DNA of 64,000 nt from Arthrobacter sp. KBS0702 (GTDB lineage Bacteria > Actinomycetota > Actinomycetes > Actinomycetales > Micrococcaceae): NCBI RefSeq assembly GCF_005937985.2, contig NZ_CP042172.1, positions 186,001-250,000 of the forward strand, read 5' to 3'. Within the stretch, counting starts at the first letter, position 1; every line of letters begins with the position of its first letter. This document shows, piece by piece, positions 8,114 through 16,941 of the stretch. Below the pieces are notes generated by a model. It saw only the letters and a program-made list of their open reading frames with translations. It made no database searches and was not told where the DNA came from. Both the position numbers and the translations under genes were made by a program.

Positions 8114-9181
8114 CTACGCGCCAGCTGTCGCAGCGGACGGGCGGCGGCGCCGGATCAGGCCCACGACGGCGATCCCGATGCAGGCGCCGAGCAGGGTCTC
8201 GACCGCCCGCTCCGCCACCAGGAGACCCGGGTCGGCCGGGAAAGCCAGCTGCGTCATCAGCAGAATGACGGGCGTGAACGACACCATCGCAAGCCCGTAG
8301 TGCCGGGCCATAAAGAGCTCGGTGGTGAACTGCAGGACGATCACCAGGACGGCCAGGACGGCCGTCTCGTGGCCGGGGAATAGCCGCAGCGGCGACCACG
8401 CCCAGGGGAACAGCACCACGGCCACCACCACCAGGCCCAGCAGGGTGCCGACAATCCGGTGCACCCCGCGGTAGACGCTGCTTGGCAGGTCCGCCCCTGC
8501 CAGCGGAACGGCAGCCGCGGCCATCGCCCAGTGCGGGTGTCCGCTGCCGCTCACCACCCCGATGCTGCCGGCCGCAGCGACCGCTGCGAAATACCGTGCC
8601 GCGTGGATCCAGGCGGCACGACGGCGGATCCCGCGCAACGGCGGCACTGCACGCTCCGCGCCGCGTTCCCACACCCGGCCCCGGACCCAGCCGCCAAAGC
8701 CGACCGCGATGGAGAAGGCAGCCGATCCCGCACCGACCAGCAGCGCCAGCGGCCATGGGCCCGGGGTGGGGATGGAGGCGCACGCGCCGAGGGCGAGGAT
8801 CCCGAAGAACGGACCGTTGGGTTTCAACCCCACCTTGTCCGCGAACAAGGACCCCGCGGCGGCCAGGAACGACTCCACGGCGACGAGCGTCCAGGAGTGG
8901 AGCTGGTTGACCGAGAGGAGGACGCCGACGCCCAGCCCGCCGAGCAGGACCAGGGCCGCCTGCAGCTGGTGCTTGAGCCGGAGCTGGTGGGGTTCGGAAC
9001 GGCCGTACATTCCGGTGAGGGCGCCGAACACGGCGTAGATAATCAGGTCGGGCCGTCCGGCCGCGAGCAGCGTCAGCGAAGGCCCGGCCACACTGACGGC
9101 AACGCGCAGCGCCGAGACATGGTCGCGGTTTGCCGGTCCAAGGCGGTGCAGCACGCGGACGTGCCGCAGCAGGGACTGCAT
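8114..9181 (-). CDS. FUSC family membrane protein
   Basis: 355-residue inner-membrane protein resembling fusaric-acid-resistance/YccS-type proteins. It has two hydrophobic blocks, about residues 28-150 and 190-340, each with five to six membrane segments, around a central basic region (RGIRRRAAW). The motif GHPHWAMAAAAVPLAG at the start of the second block is typical of the FUSC_2 domain. The role is probably efflux of aromatic acids or other compounds, but this is family-level inference. ATG 9181 is supported by GGAGG five bases upstream; the frame extends further but without support. It stands alone on the minus strand. Confidence 0.8.
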   Translation of the reverse strand: MQSLLRHVRVLHRLGPANRDHVSALRVAVSVAGPSLTLLAAGRPDLIIYAVFGALTGMYGRSEPHQLRLKHQLQAALVLLGGLGVGVLLSVNQLHSWTLVAVESFLAAAGSLFADKVGLKPNGPFFGILALGACASIPTPGPWPLALLVGAGSAAFSIAVGFGGWVRGRVWERGAERAVPPLRGIRRRAAWIHAARYFAAVAAAGSIGVVSGSGHPHWAMAAAAVPLAGADLPSSVYRGVHRIVGTLLGLVVVAVVLFPWAWSPLRLFPGHETAVLAVLVIVLQFTTELFMARHYGLAMVSFTPVILLMTQLAFPADPGLLVAERAVETLLGACIGIAVVGLIRRRRPSAATAGA

Positions 9182-9389
9182 TCGGGCCTCCAGACGGTGC
9201 GGTTGCGGGTTGCAGATGTGGAAGGGATGCGTGCGGGCATCGGGCGCGGACAGTCGGGACACGGGGAGCTGCGTACCCGCCAAAGGCCCGCCCCGCACGC
9301 TTCCGGAACGGGAAACGCGCGCGACGGGCCTCTACGGGCGGGGCGCTTGGCTACGGGGCCGTCCGGTGGACGCTCCGGGCCGGTCCGGG

Positions 9390-10979
9390 TTAAGCCGGGG
9401 CCGGAACCTTGCCGGCGTCGCCTTCGGTGGCCTCTGCCGCGGTGAGCGGCATGTCCATGTGCTCGAGGTCGATCAACGGGTTCTCGTCCTGCGTCTCAAC
9501 CAGCTCGCGGGCCTCGGCCTGGGTGTCCACGCTGGGCATGGAGCCCGGGAGCGGCATCTGGGCGGATTCCTTGAGGAAGTAGATCGCCACGGCGCCGATC
9601 GCCGAGGTGGCCATCAGGTAGTAGGCCGGCATCATGTCGTTGCCGGTGGCGTTGATCAGGGCCGCGACGATGAACGGCGTGGTGCCGCCGAAGATGGCAA
9701 CCGAGAAGTTGTACGCAATGCCCATGGCGCCGTAGCGGCTGGCCGTCGGGAACTGCGCCGGCAGCGCCGACGCCAAGTTGGCCACGTAGAACGTCACCGG
9801 GAAGGCGATCAGGGCGAGGCCGGCCAACGTGGACCAGATCTCACCGACGCCGATCAGCAGGAATGCCGGGGTGGCCAGGACGACGGTGCTGATGGCACCG
9901 ATCCAGAGCACGGGGCGGCGGCCGATCCGGTCGGAGAGCTTGCCGGTCAGCGGGATGCAGAGGCTCATGATGACCAGCACAGGGATGGTCAACAGCGTGC
10001 CGTGCACCTCGTCGTAGCCCTTGGACTCGGTCAGGTAGGTCGGCATGTACGACGTCAGGGCGTAGCCGGCGGTGTTGGCCGCGGCAACCAGGATCATGGC
10101 GACGATGATGGAGCGCCAGTAGGCCTTCACAATGCCCACCGGTCCCTTGGACGCGGCCGTGTCAGCGGCGGAGGCGTCCTTGGCGAGGTTCTCCTGGGCA
10201 TCCAGGGTGGCCTGGAACTGGGGGGATTCCTCAATCTTGCTCCGGAAGTAAACAGCGATCAGGCCCAGCGGACCGGCCAGCAGGAACGGAATACGCCAGC
10301 CCCACTGCTCCATGGTGTCCTGGCCGAGGGTCAGCTGCAGCACGGACACCAGGGCGGCACCGGCGGCGAAGCCGAGGTAGCTGCCCATATCCAGGAAGCT
10401 GGCGAAGAAGCCGCGCCGTTTGTCCGGGGCGTACTCGCTCACGAAGGTGGTGGCACCGGCGTACTCGCCGCCGGTGGAGAAGCCCTGGATCACCTTGAAC
10501 AGGACCAGCAGGACCGCAGCCCAGATGCCGATCTGGGCGTAGCCGGGCAGGAGGCCGACGGCGAAGGTGCTGGCCGCCATGATCATGAGGGTCGCGGCGA
10601 GAACCTTCTGCCGGCCGACCTTGTCGCCAAGCCAGCCGAACACAACGCCGCCGAGGGGGCGGGCGATGAAGGTGGCGGCGAAGGTGCCGAGCAGGAAGAG
10701 GGTCTGGACGGACTTGTCCGCCTCAGGCAGGAACACCGGTCCCATGGTGGTGATGAGGTAGCCGAACACGCCGACGTCGTACCATTCCATGGTGTTACCC
10801 ACGATGGTGCCGCCGAGTGCTTTCTTAAGCATGGGCTGATCGACCACGTTGACGTCGGACTCGCGGAGTCGACGGCGGCGCAGCCGCGGTTTCTTGGCGC
10901 CCCTGGGTGCGCCTTGGTTAGTTCCGCTGGCGTTCAAAACGCCAGCTGAAGAGTCGGTGGTGCTTCGGTCTTTGGGCAT
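9390..10979 (-). CDS. MFS transporter, metabolite:H+ symporter (ProP/KgtP-like)
   Basis: 529-residue 12-helix MFS permease of the MHS subfamily (osmolyte or dicarboxylate:H+ symporters). Family motifs include GNTMEWYDVGVFGY near the first helix, RPLGGVVFGWLGDKVGRQK in the loop 2-3 region, and QGFSTGGEYAGA in helix 4. A cytoplasmic N-terminus of about 50 residues is rich in Lys/Arg, and the C-terminus is acidic, both seen in ProP-like osmotic transporters. ATG 10979 has AGGAG 8 nt upstream; the in-frame ATG 11003 lies only about 4 nt from the predicted transcription start, so it is a less likely alternative. Substrate (proline/betaine or organic acid) is not decidable. Confidence 0.85.
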   Translation of the reverse strand: MPKDRSTTDSSAGVLNASGTNQGAPRGAKKPRLRRRRLRESDVNVVDQPMLKKALGGTIVGNTMEWYDVGVFGYLITTMGPVFLPEADKSVQTLFLLGTFAATFIARPLGGVVFGWLGDKVGRQKVLAATLMIMAASTFAVGLLPGYAQIGIWAAVLLVLFKVIQGFSTGGEYAGATTFVSEYAPDKRRGFFASFLDMGSYLGFAAGAALVSVLQLTLGQDTMEQWGWRIPFLLAGPLGLIAVYFRSKIEESPQFQATLDAQENLAKDASAADTAASKGPVGIVKAYWRSIIVAMILVAAANTAGYALTSYMPTYLTESKGYDEVHGTLLTIPVLVIMSLCIPLTGKLSDRIGRRPVLWIGAISTVVLATPAFLLIGVGEIWSTLAGLALIAFPVTFYVANLASALPAQFPTASRYGAMGIAYNFSVAIFGGTTPFIVAALINATGNDMMPAYYLMATSAIGAVAIYFLKESAQMPLPGSMPSVDTQAEARELVETQDENPLIDLEHMDMPLTAAEATEGDAGKVPAPA

Positions 10980-11013
10980 TTGGGCAACTCCTGTGGAGGT
11001 CATTTGCTTGCGA

Positions 11014-11019
11014 CTTATA
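11014..11019 (-). promoter_or_regulatory. -10 box TATAAG upstream of the MHS transporter
   Basis: TATAAG on the minus strand would place transcription start near 11007, giving a leader of about 28 nt that contains the AGGAG used by ATG 10979. No convincing -35 is visible. Confidence 0.45.
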
Positions 11020-11135
11020 GCTGCCCCGCTCCGGGCAGGATCTCAATTTTACGCGATTTCCATGGCGTTTCCGATTTCGGTGCCGTATGATCCGCCGTTT
11101 CGACCGCCGCTACGGGCCTTTGCGCGCTGACTCCG

Positions 11136-11154
11136 GGCGCGGTTTATCCGCGCC
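11136..11154 (-). terminator. Possible hairpin downstream of the GNAT gene
   Basis: GGCGCGG and CCGCGCC form a perfect 7-bp stem around TTTAT, about 80 bp past the minus-strand GNAT stop and in the 250-bp gap before the MHS transporter. The gap otherwise holds only the transporter promoter and an AT-rich patch near 11193. Confidence 0.35.
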
Positions 11155-11233
11155 GTTCCTAGGAAGGAGGCGGTTTCGCGGATTGGCTGCCAAATTTTTT
11201 CGCGCCGGGCAGGATTCGGGTGCTTTGGGGCGC

Positions 11234-11752
11234 CTATTTGGCCGCTTTCGGGCTGGCCGCGCCCGGCCGCGCCAGGCGTAGTTCGGGCAGCTCGTACCAC
11301 TCGGGCGGCAGCAGCCTGCGTTCCCCATCGGGCTGGAACCCGTGCTTGGCGTAGAAGGCACGGGCCCGGGGGTTGTCTTCGAGCACCCACAGGTAGGCGG
11401 GGGAGTCGCCGAGGGCCGACGCCAGCAGGGCGGCTCCGAGCCCGCTGCCGTAGGCGTGGTTCAGCGTGTAGAGCGAATACAGCTCCAATTCCCCGGGCCG
11501 GTCCGCGTCCCGCCCCGGGCCGGCGTCCGCGAACCCAACGATGTCCCCGTTTGCATCCACGGCGATCATCCGAGGCTCGGCACCGGCCAGGTGGGGCCGG
11601 CGCCGTTCCGCCCGCTCAAGGATGCTGGCGCGCCGGGCTTCAAAGAACGCCGCGGGCAGCTGGGACGCGTAGCACTGCTCATGGGCGAGGGTGTGCATCC
11701 GGACTAGGGCATCCGCATCGTCGGCAGTCGCGTGGCGAATCGTGTAATCCAT
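11234..11752 (-). CDS. GNAT family N-acetyltransferase
   Basis: 172-residue GCN5-related acetyltransferase. The N-terminus IRHATADDADALVRMH is the usual GNAT opening; the acetyl-CoA loop is in YGSGLGAALLASAL (about residues 102-115) and the C-terminal motif B reads LWVLEDNPRARAFYAKHGF, with DNPRARAFYAK typical of RimI-like enzymes. Substrate unknown. The gene has a TAGGCT box 7 nt before the ATG and no Shine-Dalgarno, so the transcript is probably leaderless. It stands alone between divergent and convergent neighbours. Confidence 0.85.
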   Translation of the reverse strand: MDYTIRHATADDADALVRMHTLAHEQCYASQLPAAFFEARRASILERAERRRPHLAGAEPRMIAVDANGDIVGFADAGPGRDADRPGELELYSLYTLNHAYGSGLGAALLASALGDSPAYLWVLEDNPRARAFYAKHGFQPDGERRLLPPEWYELPELRLARPGAASPKAAK

Positions 11753-11759
11753 GCGCCAC

Positions 11760-11765
11760 AGCCTA
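11760..11765 (-). promoter_or_regulatory. -10 box TAGGCT for a leaderless transcript
   Basis: On the minus strand TAGGCT ends 7 nt before ATG 11752 of the GNAT gene. Confidence 0.55.
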
Positions 11766-11883
11766 ACTTTCGTGCCTTCGCCGCCGTCGAACCCCTGTTC
11801 AAGCGGCGCGGCAACTGCCTATGGTGGACCCGTCGCCAGTGCCATCGCGAGCGTCATTTCGAGCCGAGCCGAGGAGAGCCTCC

Positions 11884-12111
11884 ATGACAGACAAGAACGA
11901 GCCGGAGCAGCCCGGGACGCCCGGCGCGGAAGAACCCCCGGCGGCACCGACACCGGAAAAGGGCCTGAAGTCCCGCCTGACCGATGCCCAGAAGGAAATG
12001 CTCGCGAGCAAATCCCGCGGCGGCGCCGGATTGCCAAGTGTCGGCCGCAGCCATAAGCCCACCCACGCCAGCGGCAAGCAGGGTCCCGCGCAGAAGAAAG
12101 TCCGGTGGTAG
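11884..12111 (+). CDS. Small hydrophilic protein, possibly DUF5302-like
   Basis: 75 residues, rich in Glu/Pro at the N-terminus and in Lys/Arg/Gly at the C-terminus, ending GPAQKKVRW; predicted to be largely disordered apart from a short helix (KSRLTDAQKEMLASK). The arrangement of helix, Gly-rich stretch and basic GP-x-KK-x-RW end resembles the DUF5302 family, but this is only a visual resemblance. ATG 11884 has GAGGAG (11871-11876) 7 nt upstream. It lies 36 nt past the predicted transcription region of the divergent GNAT gene and is followed by a second small protein gene with its own promoter. Confidence 0.7.
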   Translation: MTDKNEPEQPGTPGAEEPPAAPTPEKGLKSRLTDAQKEMLASKSRGGAGLPSVGRSHKPTHASGKQGPAQKKVRW

Positions 12112-12140
12112 CACCTAGAGACATCTCACCGGCGCCGACC

Positions 12141-12146
12141 TACGAT
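12141..12146 (+). promoter_or_regulatory. -10-like TACGAT before the second small protein
   Basis: TACGAT lies 37 nt before ATG 12184, giving a short leader containing AAAGGAAG. The -35 region is weak (CATCTC area). Confidence 0.35.
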
Positions 12147-12183
12147 TGTGGGACGCTTCATTTCATCGCAGAAAGGAAGAGCC

Positions 12184-12441
12184 ATGGCGGATCATCACTC
12201 GAGAGAAGAGATCGAGCCTGAGGTTGCCAGTCACCTCGCGGAGTCCATGGACGAGGTTCCGGGCCCGGAAGCGAAACGCCCGGAGCCGCCCTCGCCGGAA
12301 GACGGCCATGAGTGGCCGGACGGCAGCGGGAAGCACCGCCATCCCAAGGACCGGGACGTGGTCCGCGGACAGCAGGCGCAGCAGGTGGCCGAAGCCGCCA
12401 TCCACCGTCAAAGCCGCCCCGCCATCCCGCACCACGACTAA
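12184..12441 (+). CDS. Small acidic hydrophilic protein of unknown function
   Basis: 85 residues with no hydrophobic segment: an acidic first half (REEIEPEVASHLAESMDEVP), a His/Lys/Asp-rich centre (GKHRHPKDRD) and a Gln/Arg tail ending HHD. It is probably intrinsically disordered. ATG 12184 is preceded by AAAGGAAG about 6 nt away. It converges with ligD, sharing a strong hairpin. I do not recognise the family; similar small charged proteins at 11884 and 51017 suggest a class of stress-type peptides, but no function can be assigned. Confidence 0.65.
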   Translation: MADHHSREEIEPEVASHLAESMDEVPGPEAKRPEPPSPEDGHEWPDGSGKHRHPKDRDVVRGQQAQQVAEAAIHRQSRPAIPHHD

Positions 12442-12446
12442 GCACA

Positions 12447-12474
12447 CTGAGGGCCCGCCACGGCGGGCCCTCAG
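12447..12474. terminator. Bidirectional terminator hairpin between the small gene and ligD
   Basis: CTGAGGGCCCGC and its complement form a perfect 12-bp stem with a CACG loop. It begins 6 nt after the small gene's stop and its right arm contains the ligD stop codon (12471-12473), so it can serve both convergent genes. Confidence 0.75.
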
Positions 12475-14987
12475 CTATGTTCGACGACGACGTCGGCCGG
12501 GGCCTTGTCCAGTCGCCAGCCCCGCCAGACCGGGTGGCGGAGCTTCCCGCTCGCCGTCCATTCGCCGAAGGTCACCTCGCCGACCAGCCTGGCCGACACC
12601 CAGCGGGCGTCGGCGGCGTCTTCCGCCGGAACCTCCGCGAAGGGCGACGTCTTGCGCGGGATGGCGTCCAGTTGCTGGCGCAGTTCCTGGAGCTCGCGGG
12701 TGCTGAAACCGCTGCCCACCCGGCCCACATAGCGCAACTTCGGCCCGTCCGGGATGCCCAGGAGCAGCGAACCGACCGATTCGCTGCGGCCGCCGTTGCC
12801 GGGCCGCCAGCCCCCGACCACCACCTCCTGGGTCTTCTCGAACTTCAGCTTGAGCCAGGACCGGCTCCGCTGCCCGACGTAGCGTCCGCCGGTGCGCTTG
12901 GCCATCACGCCTTCGAGGCCCAGCTCCTCGGCGCTTTCCAGGAGGTGCCCGACGTCGGCGTCGATCACCTCGGACAGCTGGACCGGGCAGGATTCTTCCC
13001 GGTTCTCGGCCCGGAAGCCTGCCGCGGCGAACGCCTCCAGGCGGTTCCGCCGCTCCCGGAGCGGGCGGCGCCGGAGGTCCTCGCCGCCCTCGGTGAGCAG
13101 GTCGAAGAGCATCAGCCGCACCGGGGTGGCGGCCCGCGCTTTCGCAACGTCGGCGGCCTTGCTGAGCTTCATCCGTCCCTGCAACAGCCCGAAGTCGGGC
13201 CGGCCGGACGGACCGACGGCGATGATCTCGCCGTCGGCGGCGAAGTCCTGCGGCGGCCAGCAGCCGCGGTCCGTCAGTTCCGGGTAGCTGGCGGACATGT
13301 CGTTGCCGTTGCGGCTGATCAGCCTGATCCGTTGCGCGTCGCCCAGGACCAGGGCGCGGACGCCGTCCCATTTGAGTTCGAACTGCCAGTCCTTGTCCGC
13401 GAGGTCCGCGGGCGTTCCGGCGCTGGCCAGCATCGGTGCCAGCTGCGCCGGATCCGGGGCGGGAGCGCTGCCGGCGGTGCCGCCGGCCGCTGTTTTTGCC
13501 CCTGCCGGCGGAGCGTCCTTGGGGGAGGGCGTGCGGGCCTGCCCCGGGGCGTCCATGAGGTGGATGAGCCATTGGTCGTTGGCCTGGCCGGTATGGATCA
13601 GCGCGAACCGCCGGGTCCCGCCCAGTCCTCCGTCCGGCTGCCCGGTGAGGGTGGCGATGACTTCCTTCCCGGCAATCCACTTCTCGCACTCGTAGTGCCC
13701 GCGGTCCCAGATGCTGACGGTGCCGGCCCCGTACTGCCCCTTGGGGATGGTGCCCTCGAAGTCCGCGTAGTCCATCGGGTGGTCTTCGGTCTGGACCGCC
13801 AGATGGTTGTTGGCCTTGGTGGTGGGGACCCCTTTAGGCAGCGCCCAGGACACCAGCACGCCGTCGCGCTCGAGGCGGAAGTCGTAGTGCAGCCGACTGG
13901 CGTGGTGCTCCTGGATGACGAAGCTCTCCCGGAGCGGCCCGCCGTCATTGCGGCCGCGGTGCTGTTCCGCCGTGAACGGCTCCGGCGTAGCCGCCGCGTC
14001 CCGCTTGGTCCGGTATTCCTCCAGCCGGGGGTCGGCGCCGCCGCCGTCGAGTTCAGCGGGGACTTCGGCCTCGGCTCCGCCCGGGACGCCGCCGTGCGCG
14101 CCGCCGGAGATGACCGCGAAGGGGTCCTTGCCGGACTTCACGCGCTTCATCACTTCCTCGTAGCCGAGCTGGCGCAGCGAGGGGGAGGCAAGTTCGCGCC
14201 AGGTGCGTGGTGCTGCCACGGTGGGCCGCAGCCTGCCGCGCAGCGAGTAGGGCACGATCGTGGTCTTGGCCGCGTTGTTCTGGCTCCAGTCCACCAGGAC
14301 CTTGCCGGTGCGCAGGGTTTTCTTCATGTCGCTCACGGCCAGCTCCGGATGGTCCGCTTCCAGCGCACGGGCCAGTTCGTGGGCAAATTCCGAGACCTGG
14401 TCCGAGCTCTGCGTTCCGTCCAGAGCGGCGTACAGGTGGATGCCCTTGCTGCCGCTGGTCACGGGGACCGGCTCCAGGCCCACATCGTTGAGGATGCTGC
14501 GGGCCAGTGCGGCGACCTCCGCGCATTCGGCCAGGCCGGCGCCGTCGCCGGGATCCAGGTCCAGCACGAGCCGGTCCGGCGGCAGGGCGTTGCCGTGGGA
14601 ATCCACCCGCCACTGCGGCACGTGGATCTCCAGGGCCGCTATTTGGGCCAGCCAGGTGAGCGTGGCCGGATCGTTGACCAGCGGGTACTGGATGGTGCGC
14701 TCCTTGTGGGTGATGGAGGCGCGCGGCACCCAGCCCGGCGTGGAGTGGTCCAGGTTTTTCTGGAAGAACATTTCGCCGGGCGCCTCGGCCGTTCCCACAC
14801 CGTGGACCCAGCGCTTCCGGGTGGCCGGCCGGTTGGCCGCCGCCGGGATCAGTACCGGTGCCACCGCGGCGTAGTAGGCCAGGACATCGGCCTTGGTGGT
14901 TCCGGTCTCGGGGTACATGACCTTGTCCAGGTTGGTCAGCACCAGTTCCCGGCCGCCGACCCGGACGCGTTCCTTGCTCTCAGCCAA
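12471..14987 (-). CDS. ligD: Multifunctional NHEJ DNA ligase LigD
   Basis: 838-residue ATP-dependent ligase that fills, trims and seals DNA double-strand breaks with Ku. Three domains are seen in mycobacterial order: primase-like polymerase (about 10-290; metal site VLDLDPG with D143/D145 and SGSKGIHLY at 178-186), 3'-phosphoesterase (about 350-475; HHASRLHYDF at 361-370) and ligase (about 515-838; FELKWDGVR with adenylated K539, then GEIIAVG and LKLKFEK). The linker near 480-515 is Ala/Pro-rich. Start is TTG 14987, with GGAGGTG 7 nt upstream. It diverges from ku across only 40 bp, and the stop codon lies in a terminator stem. Confidence 0.95.
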   Translation of the reverse strand: MAESKERVRVGGRELVLTNLDKVMYPETGTTKADVLAYYAAVAPVLIPAAANRPATRKRWVHGVGTAEAPGEMFFQKNLDHSTPGWVPRASITHKERTIQYPLVNDPATLTWLAQIAALEIHVPQWRVDSHGNALPPDRLVLDLDPGDGAGLAECAEVAALARSILNDVGLEPVPVTSGSKGIHLYAALDGTQSSDQVSEFAHELARALEADHPELAVSDMKKTLRTGKVLVDWSQNNAAKTTIVPYSLRGRLRPTVAAPRTWRELASPSLRQLGYEEVMKRVKSGKDPFAVISGGAHGGVPGGAEAEVPAELDGGGADPRLEEYRTKRDAAATPEPFTAEQHRGRNDGGPLRESFVIQEHHASRLHYDFRLERDGVLVSWALPKGVPTTKANNHLAVQTEDHPMDYADFEGTIPKGQYGAGTVSIWDRGHYECEKWIAGKEVIATLTGQPDGGLGGTRRFALIHTGQANDQWLIHLMDAPGQARTPSPKDAPPAGAKTAAGGTAGSAPAPDPAQLAPMLASAGTPADLADKDWQFELKWDGVRALVLGDAQRIRLISRNGNDMSASYPELTDRGCWPPQDFAADGEIIAVGPSGRPDFGLLQGRMKLSKAADVAKARAATPVRLMLFDLLTEGGEDLRRRPLRERRNRLEAFAAAGFRAENREESCPVQLSEVIDADVGHLLESAEELGLEGVMAKRTGGRYVGQRSRSWLKLKFEKTQEVVVGGWRPGNGGRSESVGSLLLGIPDGPKLRYVGRVGSGFSTRELQELRQQLDAIPRKTSPFAEVPAEDAADARWVSARLVGEVTFGEWTASGKLRHPVWRGWRLDKAPADVVVEHS

Positions 14988-15027
14988 AACACTTCACCTC
15001 CGTGCGGCTCTGGTGTTCACTTGAGCC
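14988..15027. promoter_or_regulatory. 40-bp divergent ligD-ku intergenic region
   Basis: This 40-bp gap must hold the ligD ribosome-binding site (GGAGGTG, 14995-15001) and the ku start signals. ku has no Shine-Dalgarno; a poor -10 (TTCACT, 15016-15021) lies 6 nt before its ATG. Promoters for at least one of the genes must therefore reach into the other gene. Confidence 0.45.
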
Positions 15028-16110
15028 ATGAGAGCCATCTGGAAAGGCGCGATCGCATTCGGGCTGGTCAACGTCCCGGTCAAGGTCTACAGCGCGACCG
15101 AGGACCACGACATCAGCCTGCACCAGGTCCACAACGCCGACGGCGGCCGGATCCGCTACCAGCGCCGGTGTGAGGTCTGCAGCGAAATCATCGACTACGA
15201 GGACATCGACAAGGCCTACGAGGAGGACGGCCGCACGGTGATCCTCAGCCGCGAGGAGCTCAAGTCGATCCCGGCGGAGAACAGCCACGAGATCGAGGTG
15301 GTGCAGTTCGTCCCCGCCGAGCAACTCGACCCGATGACGTTCGAGAAGAGCTACTACCTTGAGCCGGACGCCAAGTCGCCCAAGGCCTACGTGCTGCTGC
15401 GCCGGGCCCTGGAGGACACCGACCGGGTCGCCATCGTCCAGTTCGCGCTGCGGGAGAAGACCCGGCTCGGGGCACTGCGGATCCGCGGCGATGTGCTGGT
15501 GTTGCAGGGACTGCTGTGGGCCGACGAGGTGCGCGAGGCGAGCTTCCCGGCGCTGGAGACGAGCGTGCGGATCTCGGCGCAGGAGCGGGAAATGTCCGCG
15601 GCCCTGGTCGATTCGATGGCGGCCGACTTCGACCCGGAGCAGTTCACGGACGACTACCAAATCCAACTGCGGCAGCTGATCGACGCCAAGCTCGAACAGG
15701 GCGAGTCGCTGGACACGGAGGAGACGTTCGGCGTCCCGGCAGCGGAAGCCGGAACCGGTGAGGTGATCGACCTGATGGACGCGCTGAAACGCAGCATCGA
15801 GCGCAAACGGGGCGCGGCCGCCGCCACCGGCGGCGCCGGGGCCGGCGCCGGGAGCAAGGCCAAGGCTGCCTCGGCCAAGACGCCCCGGTCCGCGGCGGCC
15901 CCTGCAGCCCAGAAGCGCACTGCCAGAAGCACGGCCAAGACCACCGCCAAAACCGCGGCCAAGACCACCGCAAAGGCCGCCGCCGGCGGTGCCGGGACGG
16001 GGTCCGCGCCGGCAGCCAAGGCGGCCGGCGCCAAGTCCACCGCAAAGGCCGCCCCGGCGAAGACCCCCGCCAAGGACTCGGCCGCCAAGACGGCGCGCAA
16101 GGGCGCCTGA
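15028..16110 (+). CDS. ku: Non-homologous end-joining protein Ku
   Basis: 360-residue bacterial Ku, which encircles broken DNA ends and recruits LigD. The core (about 1-255) starts MRAIWKGAIAFGLVNVPVKV and contains RRCEVCSEII and the conserved ALREKTRLGALR. It ends with the minimal LigD-interacting region and is followed by a long tail (about 262-360) made almost only of Lys, Ala, Thr, Ser and Gly, with repeated AKTTAK/KAAP-like units, as in histone H1. Basic Ku tails of this kind bind DNA. ATG 15028 gives the canonical N-terminus. It diverges from ligD. Confidence 0.95.
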   Translation: MRAIWKGAIAFGLVNVPVKVYSATEDHDISLHQVHNADGGRIRYQRRCEVCSEIIDYEDIDKAYEEDGRTVILSREELKSIPAENSHEIEVVQFVPAEQLDPMTFEKSYYLEPDAKSPKAYVLLRRALEDTDRVAIVQFALREKTRLGALRIRGDVLVLQGLLWADEVREASFPALETSVRISAQEREMSAALVDSMAADFDPEQFTDDYQIQLRQLIDAKLEQGESLDTEETFGVPAAEAGTGEVIDLMDALKRSIERKRGAAAATGGAGAGAGSKAKAASAKTPRSAAAPAAQKRTARSTAKTTAKTAAKTTAKAAAGGAGTGSAPAAKAAGAKSTAKAAPAKTPAKDSAAKTARKGA

Positions 16111-16150
16111 GCCCGCATCCGGGATCTCCGCCGGCGGTACCGCCATCGGC

Positions 16151-16435
16151 TCAGGAGTTCCGCAGAGCGGAGATCAGTTCGCTCTTCTTCTTGGCCGAAT
16201 AGCCCTTGAGGCCGATCTCCCTGGCCTTGTCCTTGAGCTGGGCAACCGTCCAGTCCTCGTAGTCGCCGGACTTGCCGCCTTTGCGGCCCACGGCGGACCG
16301 GCCCCGCTGGGCCGCGGCGTTGGAAATCCGGGCTGCCTTCTGCTTTGAGGCGCCGTCGTCCAGCAACGCTTCGTAGAGTTCGGGGTCCTTGATGCTGGGG
16401 CTTTCGGAGCCTTGCGCACCCTTCTTCGCGGGCAT
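16151..16435 (-). CDS. DUF7218/Rho_N-domain small basic protein
   Basis: 94 residues: an N-terminal segment ([37 protein letters not shown]) and a C-terminal SAP/Rho_N-like helix-extension-helix ([20 protein letters not shown]), a small nucleic-acid-binding module. This layout is that of the DUF7218 family. The start MPAKKG was chosen over an Arg-rich upstream extension that overlaps the preceding gene. It begins 2 nt after the SRPBCC stop, so the two form an operon. A DNA-associated role fits the neighbourhood of ku and ligD, but that is only suggestive. Confidence 0.75.
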   Translation of the reverse strand: MPAKKGAQGSESPSIKDPELYEALLDDGASKQKAARISNAAAQRGRSAVGRKGGKSGDYEDWTVAQLKDKAREIGLKGYSAKKKSELISALRNS

Positions 16436-16437
16436 GG

Positions 16438-16941
16438 CTACCGCAGCTCCCCGGCAGCAGGGTCGGCGTCGCCGACGTCGTCGACCTCGCCGCGGGCAAC
16501 GGAGGAGCGCCACTCACCGGTTTCGATGCCGCGGGACTCGATGAACTCCTTGAAGCGGCCCAGGTCCGCACTGACCTGGCGGCTGTCAGCCCCGACGGCG
16601 GAACCGGCCTTCTCCACCACGCCCTCGGGCTCCCACTCGAGTTCGACGTTCACGCGGGCGCGCTCGGCGCCGAGCGGTTCAAACGTGACGGTGCCGGCAT
16701 TGCGGGGCTTGTCCGTGCTGACCCAGGCGATCTTGCGGTCCGGTTCCTGCTCGGTGATCTGGGCCAAATATTCGCGCCGCACGCCTGCGATGTCGGTGCG
16801 GAACTGGAGCGAGGTCTCGTCGATCTGCTCCACGGCCTCGACACCCCTCATGAACTTCGGGAACGTCTCGAACTGGGTCCACTGGTTGTACGCGGTGGAC
16901 ACGGGAACGTCGACTTCGATGCTTTCCTGCACGCTTGCCAT
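16438..16941 (-). CDS. SRPBCC family protein (polyketide cyclase/dehydrase-like)
   Basis: 167-residue START/SRPBCC-fold protein. The opening [20 protein letters not shown] and [11 protein letters not shown] are typical of the cyclase/dehydrase group found in actinobacteria, and the middle ([20 protein letters not shown]) matches the conserved core. Such proteins bind hydrophobic ligands; the ligand is unknown. ATG 16941 follows AAGGAG with about 8 nt spacing; a longer frame upstream lacks SRPBCC features. It is the first gene of a two-gene unit with the Rho_N-like protein. Confidence 0.85.
   Translation of the reverse strand: MASVQESIEVDVPVSTAYNQWTQFETFPKFMRGVEAVEQIDETSLQFRTDIAGVRREYLAQITEQEPDRKIAWVSTDKPRNAGTVTFEPLGAERARVNVELEWEPEGVVEKAGSAVGADSRQVSADLGRFKEFIESRGIETGEWRSSVARGEVDDVGDADPAAGELR

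Noticed and set aside
9210..10949. A 579-residue plus-strand open frame across the MHS transporter
   Set aside because: Antisense shadow; the minus strand encodes the twelve-helix transporter.
12312..15173. A 953-residue plus-strand open frame across ligD
   Set aside because: It lies antisense to LigD, which has complete domain motifs; the frame is open because of the high GC content and its product is Arg/Gly/Pro-rich nonsense.
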